Shown piece by piece: positions 17,757 to 27,697 of a stretch of 42,065 nt of DNA. The stretch is from Bacteroidales bacterium (GTDB lineage: Bacteria > Bacteroidota > Bacteroidia > Bacteroidales > Bacteroidaceae). Under the pieces are notes generated by a model. It was not told where the DNA came from, searched no databases, and saw only the letters and a list, made by a program, of their open reading frames with translations. Positions within the stretch are counted from its first letter, which is position 1. Each line of letters starts with the position of its first letter. A program made the translations under genes and the position numbers. The stretch is from assembly GCA_015060905.1 (NCBI GenBank), contig SUXQ01000019.1, positions 1-42,065 on the forward strand, given 5' to 3'.

Positions 17757-18663
17757 GGAAATTGTATATCACACCCCTGTGATGCTGGGCGAGAGCATCG
17801 AGCAAATGAAGCTTGATGGCAACTGTCTGTGTGCCGACCTTACATTCGGTGGTGGCGGACACAGCCGCGAAATTTTGTCGCATTTGGGCGAGGATGGCCA
17901 CCTTTACGCATTCGACCAAGATGAAGATGCTGAAAAGAACTCTCCCGCCGACAAACGATTCACATTTGTCAGGGGCAATTTTCGTTACCTTTACAATTTC
18001 ATGCGCTACCATGGGGTGAGCGAACTTGACGCCATTCTTGCCGACCTAGGAGTGTCGGGGCACCATTTTGACGACGAGACACGCGGATTCTCTTTCCGCT
18101 TCGACGCCGACCTTGACATGCGCATGAACAAACGCGGAGGTCAGACGGCAGCCGACCTTCTGAACAATGCAACCGAGGAAAAACTCTCCGAAATATTCAA
18201 ATTCTACGGTGAACTTAACTGTAGTCGCAAATTAGCCTCGGCGGTAGTGAAAAGGCGTGCCACACGCTCCTTCCGTCGCGTGAACGACCTTATAGAAACT
18301 GCAAAGCCATTCTGTCCGCCTCAGCGCGAGAAGAAAGAAATGGCAAAAGTGTTTCAAGCATTGCGCATAGAAATTAATCAAGAGGTTGAGAGCCTGAAAG
18401 AGATGTTGCAGCAGTGCAAAGAACTGCTGAAGCCCGGTGGTAGATTGGTGGTAATAACCTACCATTCGATAGAGGACCGCATAGTGAAGAATTTTATGAA
18501 GAGTGGCAATATAGAAGGCACAATAGAGAAAGACTTCTTCGGACGAAGCACCTCTCCTTTTGTCACACAAAAGCCCATAATACCCACAGCCGAAGAACTT
18601 GAAAGAAACCCCCGTTCGCGAAGCGCAAAGTTGCGAGTAGCAATAAAAAAAGAGGAGGTGTAG
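17749..18663 (+). CDS. rsmH: 16S rRNA (cytosine-1402-N4)-methyltransferase
   Basis: This 304-residue SAM-dependent methyltransferase (formerly MraW) modifies C1402 in the ribosomal P site. The SAM-binding loop FGGGGHSREIL lies at about 33-43. GFSFRFDADLDMRMN, the family's GPLDMRMD-type motif, follows near residue 110-125, and the C-terminal VITYHSIEDRIVKNF is present. The start at 17749 overlaps the end of mraZ. The gene is in its usual place, second in the dcw cluster. Confidence 0.95.
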   Translation: MVEEIVYHTPVMLGESIEQMKLDGNCLCADLTFGGGGHSREILSHLGEDGHLYAFDQDEDAEKNSPADKRFTFVRGNFRYLYNFMRYHGVSELDAILADLGVSGHHFDDETRGFSFRFDADLDMRMNKRGGQTAADLLNNATEEKLSEIFKFYGELNCSRKLASAVVKRRATRSFRRVNDLIETAKPFCPPQREKKEMAKVFQALRIEINQEVESLKEMLQQCKELLKPGGRLVVITYHSIEDRIVKNFMKSGNIEGTIEKDFFGRSTSPFVTQKPIIPTAEELERNPRSRSAKLRVAIKKEEV

Positions 18664-18666
18664 AAA

Positions 18667-19014
18667 ATGGAAGAGAATACGACACAAAAGAAAAAGAAAA
18701 AAAAGAAGAGCGGCATCTTCTATAAAATATACAGCGGAAATATTCTGCGCGACGAAAGAATAACAAAAAACGCAGGACTCTTTGCGCTGGTAATATTCTA
18801 CATAATTATATATATAAGCAACCGATACGCATTTCAGCAGGAATTACACAAAATATCCGATCTTAAAGACGAAGTAAAAATATTAAAATACGACGTACTT
18901 ACACAACAGAGTGAACTTTCGGAAAAAGGCCGACAGTCACATATAGAGAAATATGTAAAAGAGAGCGAAAGTGAATTAGGCATTGCCACACAGCCACCCT
19001 ATTTAATAGAATAG
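18667..19014 (+). CDS. ftsL: FtsL-like cell division protein
   Basis: This 115-residue bitopic membrane protein lies between rsmH and ftsI, the standard ftsL position. It has a very lysine-rich cytoplasmic N-terminus (residues 8-14 all Lys), one transmembrane helix (about 36-54) and a periplasmic coiled-coil-like stretch with heptad spacing (about 56-92). FtsL links FtsQ/FtsB to the FtsWI synthase. Sequence conservation in this family is low, so the call rests on topology, size and position. Confidence 0.85.
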   Translation: MEENTTQKKKKKKKSGIFYKIYSGNILRDERITKNAGLFALVIFYIIIYISNRYAFQQELHKISDLKDEVKILKYDVLTQQSELSEKGRQSHIEKYVKESESELGIATQPPYLIE

Positions 19015-19020
19015 CACACG

Positions 19021-21180
19021 ATGTTCAAAAACAGAGAAGACATAATATTCCGATTCAAACTTCTGATAATTTCATTCTTTACACTTTGGGCAATACTCAT
19101 ATTGGCCAAGGCTGCAATAACCATGACCAAAGAAAGAGAACATTGGATGGAGAAAAAGGATAAATATATAAGATACAACATTCCTGTAGAACCTCAGCGT
19201 GGCAATATACTGAGCGACAATGGCGAACTGCTTGCGAGCAGTCTGCCCCGCTACACTCTGCACATAGACTTCAAATACACCGATAAGAAAAACCCAAAGG
19301 ACGAGAAAAAGATACGAGCGCAAAAAGACTCCTTGTGGGAGGCTGACATTAAAGAACTCTGCAAGGGGCTCAGCACCATATTCCCCGATTGGAGCGCCAA
19401 ACGTTTCGAACAACATCTGCGCAAAGGAAAAAAAGAGGGTAAAAGATACTATAAAGTTTACCCCCGCCGAATCTCTTATATACAATATAAAGAGATGAAA
19501 AAACTGCCCATCTTGAACCAAAAGCCACATTTGAGCGGCGCACGATGGGAGTCGAGCATACAGCGTGAAAAACCCTTCGGGTCGCTTGCCAAACACACCC
19601 TCGGCTCACTATGGGCCGAAAATGACTCGGCCTATCGAGGGCTCGAACTTAAATACGACTCCATTCTCAAAGGCAAAAAAGGCATTATGCACCGCCAAAG
19701 AGTGGGCGAGGGTTATCTGAGCATCATAGACGTTCCCGCCGAAAATGGAGCAGACATACAGACAACACTCAATGTAGAGATGCAGGATATTTGCGAGACG
19801 GCCCTGAAGAACGAACTTATAAAGCAAAATGGTGAGTCGGGTCGCGCGATACTCATGGAGGTTGCCACCGGTGACATAAAAGCAATAGTAAACCTTAAGC
19901 GAGCAGGCGAGGGTGTTTACGAAGAAATGGAGAATTTCATGTACGAGGTAAGCTCACCTGGCTCCATCTTCAAGACTGTGGCTCTTGCCGCAGCCTTCGA
20001 GGATAAACTAATAACCCCTTACGACTCGGTTCCCCACCACAATAAGTCGCACATCTTTTACGGAAGAAAGCCCACTACCGACACAGGTCACTATACAAAC
20101 GGAACCTCCAAATACAGTGTGATAGAGGTAATGGAGCAATCTTCCAATATAGGAATGGGCGAAATAATAAACCGCAGTTACAAGAAAAATCCGCAGAAGT
20201 TCATCGACCGATTGCAAAAAATGGGAGTGGACGATACATACGACATACTCGTTGGAGCAAGAAGCCCTAAGATAAAGACTCCAAAAGACAAGACCTGGTC
20301 GATGATGGACCTTGTCTCAATGTCTTTCGGATACGTTGTTGAAACTACTCCGTTGAATATGGTAACATTCTACAACACCATAGCCAACGACGGCAAGCAG
20401 ATGAAACCCCGCCTTGTAAAAAGAATAATAAAAGATGGAGCAACCATAAAAGAGTTCGAGCCCGAAGTGTTGCGCGAAGAGGCCCTTTCGCCACAAACGG
20501 TAAAAGACCTCAAAATGATACTCTACGAAGTTGTGAACGACAAAGATGGTACCGGCAAAAAGGTAAAGTCGGATAAATTTCAGATAGCCGGAAAAACAGG
20601 TACGGCACGTACCGTAAAGCCCGGATTCGGATACAACTACTCACCCATGCGCTATTTGCTCAGTTTCTGCGGATATTTCCCGGCCGATGCACCAAAATAC
20701 TCGTGCATCGTGCAGATAATAAAAGTTGGTCCCGGAAGCGGTGGCGGCACGTCAGGAGTTGTATTCAAAGAGGTTGCCGAACGAGTGATGGCAAAAAGCT
20801 TGAGGTTGCCATTGTCTACAGCGCAAGATACGCTTAACGAACATATTCCTATTGCCAAGCACGGCAATCTTAGTGCCGTAAGCTATCTGTTCGACAAATT
20901 GGACATAGAAACGACCAACAGCGTGGATGACTCGGAGGATGATCGCGTGTGGGGAAAAATAAAGAACGAAGATGGCAAACTGAGTTTTGACAGCCGAGAG
21001 ATAAAAGAGAATATTATACCCGACGTCAGGGGCATGGGAGCAAAAGATGCAATATTCCTGTTGAAACAGGCGGGACTCCGCCCCGGGCTCAGCGGGTACG
21101 GGCGAGTTGTTTCACAAAGTATTCCTGCCGGGCAAAAAGCTGCAAAAGGCTCGTATATACTCATAACTCTCAAGCCCTAA
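19021..21180 (+). CDS. ftsI: Division-specific penicillin-binding protein (FtsI/PBP3) with a PASTA domain
   Basis: This 719-residue class B PBP crosslinks septal peptidoglycan. It has an N-terminal transmembrane helix (about 13-33), then the PBP dimer domain with PQRGNILSDNGELLA near residue 58. The transpeptidase domain has active-site SxxK (S315, K318), SxN (S374-x-N376) and KTG (525-527). A single C-terminal PASTA-like domain (from about 660, IIPDVRGMGAKDAIFLLKQA) ends the protein. That makes it longer than E. coli FtsI (588 aa) and like the Bacteroidetes and Firmicute forms. It sits 6 bases after ftsL. Confidence 0.93.
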   Translation: MFKNREDIIFRFKLLIISFFTLWAILILAKAAITMTKEREHWMEKKDKYIRYNIPVEPQRGNILSDNGELLASSLPRYTLHIDFKYTDKKNPKDEKKIRAQKDSLWEADIKELCKGLSTIFPDWSAKRFEQHLRKGKKEGKRYYKVYPRRISYIQYKEMKKLPILNQKPHLSGARWESSIQREKPFGSLAKHTLGSLWAENDSAYRGLELKYDSILKGKKGIMHRQRVGEGYLSIIDVPAENGADIQTTLNVEMQDICETALKNELIKQNGESGRAILMEVATGDIKAIVNLKRAGEGVYEEMENFMYEVSSPGSIFKTVALAAAFEDKLITPYDSVPHHNKSHIFYGRKPTTDTGHYTNGTSKYSVIEVMEQSSNIGMGEIINRSYKKNPQKFIDRLQKMGVDDTYDILVGARSPKIKTPKDKTWSMMDLVSMSFGYVVETTPLNMVTFYNTIANDGKQMKPRLVKRIIKDGATIKEFEPEVLREEALSPQTVKDLKMILYEVVNDKDGTGKKVKSDKFQIAGKTGTARTVKPGFGYNYSPMRYLLSFCGYFPADAPKYSCIVQIIKVGPGSGGGTSGVVFKEVAERVMAKSLRLPLSTAQDTLNEHIPIAKHGNLSAVSYLFDKLDIETTNSVDDSEDDRVWGKIKNEDGKLSFDSREIKENIIPDVRGMGAKDAIFLLKQAGLRPGLSGYGRVVSQSIPAGQKAAKGSYILITLKP

Positions 21181-21213
21181 ACTATTAACGAAGAAAATAA
21201 AAATCACTGACAT

Positions 21214-22668
21214 ATGAGACTCAACAATCTGACAAGAGATACACAATTCATACAATTGATTCTCCCTAAAAACGAGGTCGATATTACAGGGGTGAACATA
21301 GATTCCCGCAAAGTAAAAGAAGGAGACATGTTCATTGCCATGCGTGGCACACAAGTTGATGGACATAAATATATAAGCACCGCCGAGGAGCAGGGAGCGG
21401 TAGCTATTGTATGCGAAACGCTACCCGAGCGCATAAACCCCAATGTTGCCTATTTGCGAGTGGCTGACAGTCAGGCGGTTGCCGGCAAGCTGGTAACAGC
21501 ATTCTACGGCGACCCCACACAAAAACTCAAGCTTGTGGGGGTGACCGGAACTAACGGAAAAACAACAATAGCCACATTGCTTTACGAGCTTTTCCGCGAA
21601 ATGGGACACAAATGCGGTCTTTTGTCTACTGTGTGCAATTATATAGATGGTACACCCTATCCTTCTACCCACACAACCCCCGACGTTGTGTCGCTGAACG
21701 CGCTGCTTGGCAAGATGGCCGACGAGGGGTGCGAGTATGTGTTTATGGAGGTTAGCTCACACTCGCTTGCACAAGAGCGTGTGGGTGGCCTGCGTTTCAC
21801 CGGCGGTATTTTTACCAACCTCACACGCGACCATATGGATTATCACAATACAATGGAAGAGTATCTGCGTTGCAAGAAAAGCTTCTTCGACAAACTGCCC
21901 TCGGACGCATTTGCAATAACCAATATTGATGATAAAAACGGTCCTATAATGGTGCAAAATACACGCGCCGACATTAAAAAATACTCGGCACGCACGATGG
22001 GCGACTACAAAGGTCGCATTCTGGAAACGCATCTTGACGGAATGTTGCTTGAATTTAACCGCATAGAGTTTACCACACAGCTTACCGGACGTTTCAATGT
22101 TAGCAATTTGCTTGCAATATTCGCAGCGTCCGTTGAACTTGGTAAAGAGCCGGGAGAGGTGTTGCGAGTGATAAGCACGCTTAAACCTGTCTCGGGACGC
22201 TTCGAAACGCTCCATTCGAAAGACGGGGTATCGGCAATAGTCGATTATGCTCACACCCCAGACGCAATAAAAAATGTGCTTGGAACAGTGAACGAGGTGT
22301 TGCGCGGACGAGGAAACATTATCACCGTCGTCGGAGCCGGTGGCAACCGCGACAAAGGCAAACGACCATTGATGGCTGTCGAGGCTGTAAGGGCAAGCTC
22401 GCGAGTGATAATAACTTCGGACAACCCTCGTTTCGAAGAGCCGCAAGATATTATAAATGACATGCTCGCAGGGCTCGACGAGGAGCAACGCAAAAAAGTT
22501 ATAAGCATCGTCGATAGAAAAGAGGCTATAAAAACAGCTTGCGCTCTTGCTGCAAAGGGCGACGTAGTGGTTGTTGCCGGAAAAGGACACGAAGATTATC
22601 AAGAGATTAAAGGTGTCAAACACCATTTTGACGACAAAGAGGTTATAAGAGAAATTTTCAATAACTAA
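21214..22668 (+). CDS. murE: UDP-MurNAc-L-Ala-D-Glu:meso-diaminopimelate ligase
   Basis: This 484-residue cytoplasmic Mur ligase adds the third residue of the stem peptide using ATP. The P-loop TGTNGKTT lies at 111-118. DNPR (403-406), the motif that selects meso-diaminopimelate rather than lysine, is present, so the organism should have DAP-type peptidoglycan. DYAHTPDAI and [11 protein letters not shown] are also visible. It follows ftsI after 33 bases, in the usual order. Confidence 0.95.
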   Translation: MRLNNLTRDTQFIQLILPKNEVDITGVNIDSRKVKEGDMFIAMRGTQVDGHKYISTAEEQGAVAIVCETLPERINPNVAYLRVADSQAVAGKLVTAFYGDPTQKLKLVGVTGTNGKTTIATLLYELFREMGHKCGLLSTVCNYIDGTPYPSTHTTPDVVSLNALLGKMADEGCEYVFMEVSSHSLAQERVGGLRFTGGIFTNLTRDHMDYHNTMEEYLRCKKSFFDKLPSDAFAITNIDDKNGPIMVQNTRADIKKYSARTMGDYKGRILETHLDGMLLEFNRIEFTTQLTGRFNVSNLLAIFAASVELGKEPGEVLRVISTLKPVSGRFETLHSKDGVSAIVDYAHTPDAIKNVLGTVNEVLRGRGNIITVVGAGGNRDKGKRPLMAVEAVRASSRVIITSDNPRFEEPQDIINDMLAGLDEEQRKKVISIVDRKEAIKTACALAAKGDVVVVAGKGHEDYQEIKGVKHHFDDKEVIREIFNN

Positions 22669-22699
22669 GAATGCAATAATTCTCAAAAGATAAAATAAG

Positions 22700-23956
22700 A
22701 TGCTGAATTATATTTTCGACATACTGCAGAGCCTTAACATTCCCGGGTGGCGACTCTTTGGCTACACGTCGTTCCGTGCGCTCATTGCAACAGTGCTTGC
22801 CCTGCTAATCTCGGCTATTTTCGGTGAATATTTTATACGCTACTTCAAGAAGAAGCAGATATCCGAAACTTTGCGCGACCTTGATAAAAACAATCTTAAA
22901 GTAGGTGTACCCACAATGGGTGGACTTATAATAATTGTAGCTATATTGGTTCCTTGTCTGCTCATAGGTCGTCTGAACAACGTTTATATGATACTGCTTA
23001 TAATCACCACCGTATGGTTGGGCATTGTAGGCTTTGCCGACGACTATATAAAGACATTCAAAAAGAACAAAGATGGCATTCCCGGAAAAGTAAAAGTAGT
23101 GTCGCAGGTGGGCTTGGGACTGCTCATAGGTCTTACGCTTTATCTTAGTCCTCAGGCTGTGATGCGCGAAAATATCTCAATAGAGAAGGGCGATGCAGTA
23201 GAGGTGCTGCATAAGGAAAAAGCACAAAAACTTACAAAAACAACAATACCTTTCATAAAAAACCACAACCTCGACTACTCCGAGCTTACATCATTCTTTG
23301 GGAAATATGCCGATGCTGCCGGATGGGTGCTCTTTGTCATAGTAACAATCTTCATTGTTACCGCAGTATCCAACGGTGCCAATCTTAATGACGGAATGGA
23401 CGGAATGCTTGCCGGAAATGCAGCCATAATAGGCGTTACATTAGGCATACTCGCCTATGTGTCGGGACACGTAGGCATGGCAGAATACCTTAATATAATG
23501 TTTCTTCCCGGCAGTGAAGAGGTTGTTATATTCACCTGTGCTTTTGTGGGGGCGATTGTGGGATTTTTGTGGTACAATGCTTTTCCCGCACAGGTATTTA
23601 TGGGGGACACAGGCAGTCTTACCATCGGAGGTATAATAGCTGTCATTGCCATATTGATACATAAAGAGATACTGCTTGTTATTCTTTGCGGAATTTTTGT
23701 TGCCGAGAATCTATCGGTGGTAATGCAGGTAGCTTACTTCAAGAAAGGTAAGAAAAAAGGCATCAAACAGAGAATATTCAAATGCACCCCCCTGCATCAT
23801 CACTACACTATAAGCGATGAGAAATTGGACAAAGAGAGCACATATTTAATAAGGCGACCGCTGAAGCCCATGCACGAAGCAAAAGTAACCGTACGCTTCT
23901 GGATAGTGACAATAGTGTTGGCGGCAATAACCTTAATGACGCTAAAAATAAGATAA
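22700..23956 (+). CDS. mraY: Phospho-MurNAc-pentapeptide transferase
   Basis: This 418-residue polytopic enzyme makes lipid I from UDP-MurNAc-pentapeptide and undecaprenyl phosphate. Catalytic landmarks: GFADDYIK (111-118), NLNDGMDG (228-235), NAFPAQVFMGDTGSL and CTPLHHHY in the cytoplasmic His loop. It is about 55 residues longer than E. coli MraY. The extra length is mostly a hydrophilic stretch at roughly 150-205, between GLTLYLSP and the next helix, as seen in Bacteroidetes homologues. It lies 31 bases after murE. Confidence 0.95.
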   Translation: MLNYIFDILQSLNIPGWRLFGYTSFRALIATVLALLISAIFGEYFIRYFKKKQISETLRDLDKNNLKVGVPTMGGLIIIVAILVPCLLIGRLNNVYMILLIITTVWLGIVGFADDYIKTFKKNKDGIPGKVKVVSQVGLGLLIGLTLYLSPQAVMRENISIEKGDAVEVLHKEKAQKLTKTTIPFIKNHNLDYSELTSFFGKYADAAGWVLFVIVTIFIVTAVSNGANLNDGMDGMLAGNAAIIGVTLGILAYVSGHVGMAEYLNIMFLPGSEEVVIFTCAFVGAIVGFLWYNAFPAQVFMGDTGSLTIGGIIAVIAILIHKEILLVILCGIFVAENLSVVMQVAYFKKGKKKGIKQRIFKCTPLHHHYTISDEKLDKESTYLIRRPLKPMHEAKVTVRFWIVTIVLAAITLMTLKIR

Positions 23957-23957
23957 A

Positions 23958-25292
23958 ATGGAAAAACGCATAGCAATATTAGGAGCCGGTGAGAGTGGCT
24001 GCGGAGCCGCAGTGCTTGCCGATAAACTAGGGTTCGACGTATTTGTGTCGGACTTTGGCAGTATTGCCGACAAATATAAGCAGATGCTCGACGACCACAA
24101 TATAGAGTGGGAAGAGAAACAGCATACAGAGGATAAAATACTAAGCGCACAGGAGATTATAAAAAGTCCGGGCATTCCCAACGAAGCTCCCATCGTGCAG
24201 AAAGCGCGTGAGGCAGGAATACCCATAATTTCCGAAATAGAATTTGCCGGACGTTACACAAATGCAAAAATGATATGTATAACCGGCAGCAACGGAAAGA
24301 CAACCACCACTTCGCTCATCTATCATATTTTCCGCGAAGCGGGGTTGAACGTGGGACTCGCCGGGAATATAGGCAAAAGCCTTGCTCTGCAGGTGGCCGA
24401 GGGCGACAAAGATTACTACATTGTCGAGCTCAGCAGTTTCCAGCTTGACAATATGTACGAGTTTCGAGTGAATGTTGCCGTACTTATGAATATCACCCCC
24501 GACCACATGGACAGGTACGGCTACGAAATGCAAAATTACGTCGATGCAAAATTCCGCATATTGCAGAATCAACAGCCCGACGATGCGTTTATCTATTGGA
24601 GCGACGACCCTATAATCACACGCGAAATAGAAAAATACACTCACGGAAAGCTCTACCCCTTTGCCGAAAATAAAGAAAATGGCCTTGCAGCATACACCGA
24701 GAATGAAAAAATTATTTTCACAGAACCTACTCCCTTCAATATGGAGCAAGAGGAGCTTGCGCTCACAGGCAAACACAACCTCTACAACTCAATGGCAGCG
24801 GGAATTTCGGCCAATGTTGCCGGCATACGCAATGAAACTATAAAAGAGGCATTAAGCAGTTTCACCGGTGTTGAGCATCGCTTGGAGAAGGTAGCCGACA
24901 TTAACGGAGTAGAGTATATAAACGACTCAAAGGCTACGAATGTAAACAGTTGCTGGTACGCTCTTCAGAGCATGAAAAAGAAAACCATTCTTATACTCGG
25001 TGGAAAGGACAAGGGTAACGATTATAGCGAAATTGCCGACCTTGTAAAAGAGAAATGTTGCGGCCTCATATTCTTGGGCGCAGATAACAGCAAACTGCAC
25101 AATTTCTTTGCCGGCTACGGTCTGCCAATTGCCGACGTAAAGAGCATGCAAGATTGCATAAAAGCAGCGTCGGAAATGGCACACGAGGGCGAAACGGTAC
25201 TTTTGAGCCCTTGTTGCGCAAGTTTCGACCTGTTTAAAAGTTACGAGGACCGCGGAGAACAATTCAAAGCCGAGGTTATAAAATTGAAATAA
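23958..25292 (+). CDS. murD: UDP-MurNAc-L-alanine:D-glutamate ligase
   Basis: This 444-residue Mur ligase adds D-Glu. The N-terminal Rossmann segment ILGAGESGCGAA is followed by the P-loop TGSNGKTTT (109-117), ELSSFQLD, NITPDHMDRYG and YINDSKATNVNS. All are typical of MurD. The start codon follows the mraY stop by a single base, indicating coupled translation. Confidence 0.95.
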   Translation: MEKRIAILGAGESGCGAAVLADKLGFDVFVSDFGSIADKYKQMLDDHNIEWEEKQHTEDKILSAQEIIKSPGIPNEAPIVQKAREAGIPIISEIEFAGRYTNAKMICITGSNGKTTTTSLIYHIFREAGLNVGLAGNIGKSLALQVAEGDKDYYIVELSSFQLDNMYEFRVNVAVLMNITPDHMDRYGYEMQNYVDAKFRILQNQQPDDAFIYWSDDPIITREIEKYTHGKLYPFAENKENGLAAYTENEKIIFTEPTPFNMEQEELALTGKHNLYNSMAAGISANVAGIRNETIKEALSSFTGVEHRLEKVADINGVEYINDSKATNVNSCWYALQSMKKKTILILGGKDKGNDYSEIADLVKEKCCGLIFLGADNSKLHNFFAGYGLPIADVKSMQDCIKAASEMAHEGETVLLSPCCASFDLFKSYEDRGEQFKAEVIKLK

Positions 25293-25294
25293 AA

Positions 25295-26524
25295 ATGGGT
25301 AAGGGTATTACAAACAGACTGTTCAAAGGAGATAAGGTTATATGGATAATCTTTACTCTGCTTTTTGCGCTCTCTTTCATAGAGGTATTCAGCGCGACAA
25401 GCACCCTTGCATATAAAAATGACAGCTATTGGCAACCAATTACGCAGCATGTGACATTCATGATGTTAGGCGTTGCCACAACATGGATAGTACATAATAT
25501 GCCAATGACGTGGTTCAAGAAACTGTCCTACGCTGCCTATTGGGTGGGAATAGGTTTTTTGTTGTGGGCAATGTTTGCCGGTGTCAGCTTAAACGGCGAG
25601 TCACGTTGGGTGCCTTTTTTAGGTTTTACCATACAAGCGTCCGAAGTTGCAAAATTGGGTATTGTGATGATTGTAGCCCGAATTCTGGGCGACGGACAAA
25701 CTAGTGAAGGTGCCGGACACGATGTAATGAAAAAAATATTATATGCAGTAGGCCTTGCTTGCGTATTTATCTTCAAGGGTAACTTGTCTACGGTTATATT
25801 AATATGTTTCACCACTTATCTGATGCTGTTCATAGGAAAGATTCCACGTGTGCAAATGTGGAAACTCACAGGCGCATGTGTTGTGGCAGGCACGGTGGCA
25901 CTCGGGGCGATAATGCTTACTCCCGAAAGTTTGGTCGTGCATACACCTCTCAAACGTATGGTAACATGGAAGAAACGTATAATACGCAGCATAGACCCGG
26001 TAAGTGCCGAAAAAGACCAGAGTGGTGGTAACGATCAAAGAATGCACGCAAATATAGCAATTGCATCGAGTAATGTTATTTTTGGCAAAGGACCGGGAAA
26101 CTCCGAACAACGAGATTTTCTGCCAATGGCTTTTTCCGATTTTATATACGCCATAATAATAGAGGAATTAGGGCTTATAATCGGAGGATTGGGGGTAATA
26201 CTTCTTTATCTTATACTGCTTTACCACACAGGGCAGATAGCTAAAGATTGTGACGACCCGTATGCTTCGTTCCTTATTATAGGCGCGGCATTGATGATAG
26301 TTATACAGGCAATGGCGCATATGTCAATATCCGTGGGCATGGGGCCTGTAACCGGACAACCCTTGCCGTTTGTCAGTTTAGGAGGTTCGTCTCTGGTAAT
26401 AAACTGTGTATACATAGGAATGATTCTCAGTGTCAGTCGATACGCAAGAGAGGCAAAAATAGCCCGTGAGAGAGCAAAGAACGCCACTATTGCCGAAACT
26501 GCATCCGAGTCTGTCACTGAATAA
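25295..26524 (+). CDS. ftsW: Septal peptidoglycan glycosyltransferase FtsW (SEDS family)
   Basis: This 409-residue SEDS protein has about ten membrane helices. It polymerises lipid II at the septum together with FtsI. Landmarks: GESRWVPFLGFTIQASEVAKLG in the central region, the large extracellular loop before IASSNVIFGKGPGNSEQRDFLP, and the C-terminal GQPLPFVSLGGSSLV. It starts 2 bases after murD. A charged cytoplasmic tail (REAKIARERAKNATIAE) ends the protein. Confidence 0.94.
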   Translation: MGKGITNRLFKGDKVIWIIFTLLFALSFIEVFSATSTLAYKNDSYWQPITQHVTFMMLGVATTWIVHNMPMTWFKKLSYAAYWVGIGFLLWAMFAGVSLNGESRWVPFLGFTIQASEVAKLGIVMIVARILGDGQTSEGAGHDVMKKILYAVGLACVFIFKGNLSTVILICFTTYLMLFIGKIPRVQMWKLTGACVVAGTVALGAIMLTPESLVVHTPLKRMVTWKKRIIRSIDPVSAEKDQSGGNDQRMHANIAIASSNVIFGKGPGNSEQRDFLPMAFSDFIYAIIIEELGLIIGGLGVILLYLILLYHTGQIAKDCDDPYASFLIIGAALMIVIQAMAHMSISVGMGPVTGQPLPFVSLGGSSLVINCVYIGMILSVSRYAREAKIARERAKNATIAETASESVTE

Positions 26525-26542
26525 TAGGAAAAATCTGGAAAA

Positions 26543-27697
26543 ATGAAAAAGAACTACAGAATAATAATAAGCGGAGGAGGTACCGGGGGACACATATTCC
26601 CGGCACTCTCAATAGCCGATGCGATAAAGAGCAAAAAACCTGATGCTGAAATTCTATTCGTCGGTGCCAATAACAGAATGGAAATGCAACGTGTGCCCGA
26701 GGCAGGTTACCGCATAGTGGGGTTGCCCATCATGGGATTCGACCGCAAAAATCTGTTACGTAACATAAAGGTACTGTGGCAACTGTTCAAAAGCCAGAGA
26801 ATGGCGCGGAAAATAATAAAGGAATTTGCTCCGCAGGTAGCAGTGGGCGTGGGTGGCTACGCAAGTGGTCCCACGCTGAAAATGGCTGCCAAAATGAATA
26901 TTCCCACTCTTATACAAGAACAAAATTCATACGCCGGAGTAACGAATAAATTGCTCGCAAAGAGTGCGAAAATTATATGTGTGGCGTATGAGGGTATGGA
27001 AAAATTTTTCCCGGCCTGCAAATTAAAACTTACAGGCAATCCTGTAAGAATGAACTTATTGTCACGCAAAAGCAACCGCGAGGATTGTGCAGCGGCTATG
27101 GGCCTCGACCCATCGAAAAAGACTATATTGCTGGTGGGTGGCAGTCTGGGTGCGCGTAGCATGAACGAGAGTATGATAAACTCTCTGCGACAGATAGCAC
27201 AAGCCCCCGACGTGCAATTTGTGTGGCAGACGGGAAAATATTACTACAGCGAAATAGTTGAAAGAGTAAATGCTGCGGGTAAGCCTGCCAACCTGACAAT
27301 TACAGATTTTATTTCGGACATGGCATCGGCTTTGGGCGTGGCCGACCTTATAATCTCGCGTGCCGGGGCAGGCTCAATATCCGAATTTGCCCTGCTGGGC
27401 AAGGCTGTAATACTTGTGCCTTCGCCCAATGTAGCCGAGGATCATCAGACAAAAAACGCAATGGCGCTTGTGAAAAACAACGCTGCAATATTTGTCAGCG
27501 ACAGCGACGCAAAGGAAAAACTCGTGGCAACGGCTCTTGCAACCGTTACCGACGAAGAAAAACTCGCTACTCTCGCCGAGAATATAAGCAAAATGGCGAA
27601 GCCTAAGGCTGCCGAGGAAATTGCCGAGGAGGTAATATTGCTTGCCGAGGCGTACGCCGAAAAAGAGACCAGACGCAAAAAAGAAAATCTAAAATGA
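26543..27697 (+). CDS. murG: UDP-GlcNAc:lipid I N-acetylglucosaminyltransferase
   Basis: This 384-residue GT28 enzyme converts lipid I to lipid II at the inner face of the membrane. The N-terminal glycine-rich loop SGGGTGGHIFPA (10-21), GVGGYASGP, LIQEQNSYAGVTN and the donor site SRAGAGSISEFALLGKAVILVPSP are diagnostic. It is about 30 residues longer than E. coli MurG, mainly a charged C-terminal tail. Its stop overlaps the start of murC by 4 bases. Confidence 0.95.
   Translation: MKKNYRIIISGGGTGGHIFPALSIADAIKSKKPDAEILFVGANNRMEMQRVPEAGYRIVGLPIMGFDRKNLLRNIKVLWQLFKSQRMARKIIKEFAPQVAVGVGGYASGPTLKMAAKMNIPTLIQEQNSYAGVTNKLLAKSAKIICVAYEGMEKFFPACKLKLTGNPVRMNLLSRKSNREDCAAAMGLDPSKKTILLVGGSLGARSMNESMINSLRQIAQAPDVQFVWQTGKYYYSEIVERVNAAGKPANLTITDFISDMASALGVADLIISRAGAGSISEFALLGKAVILVPSPNVAEDHQTKNAMALVKNNAAIFVSDSDAKEKLVATALATVTDEEKLATLAENISKMAKPKAAEEIAEEVILLAEAYAEKETRRKKENLK

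Noticed and set aside
21757..22686. 309-codon minus-strand frame opposite murE
   Set aside because: It lies wholly within murE, which has all catalytic motifs; the antisense product is Cys/His-rich nonsense without a domain.
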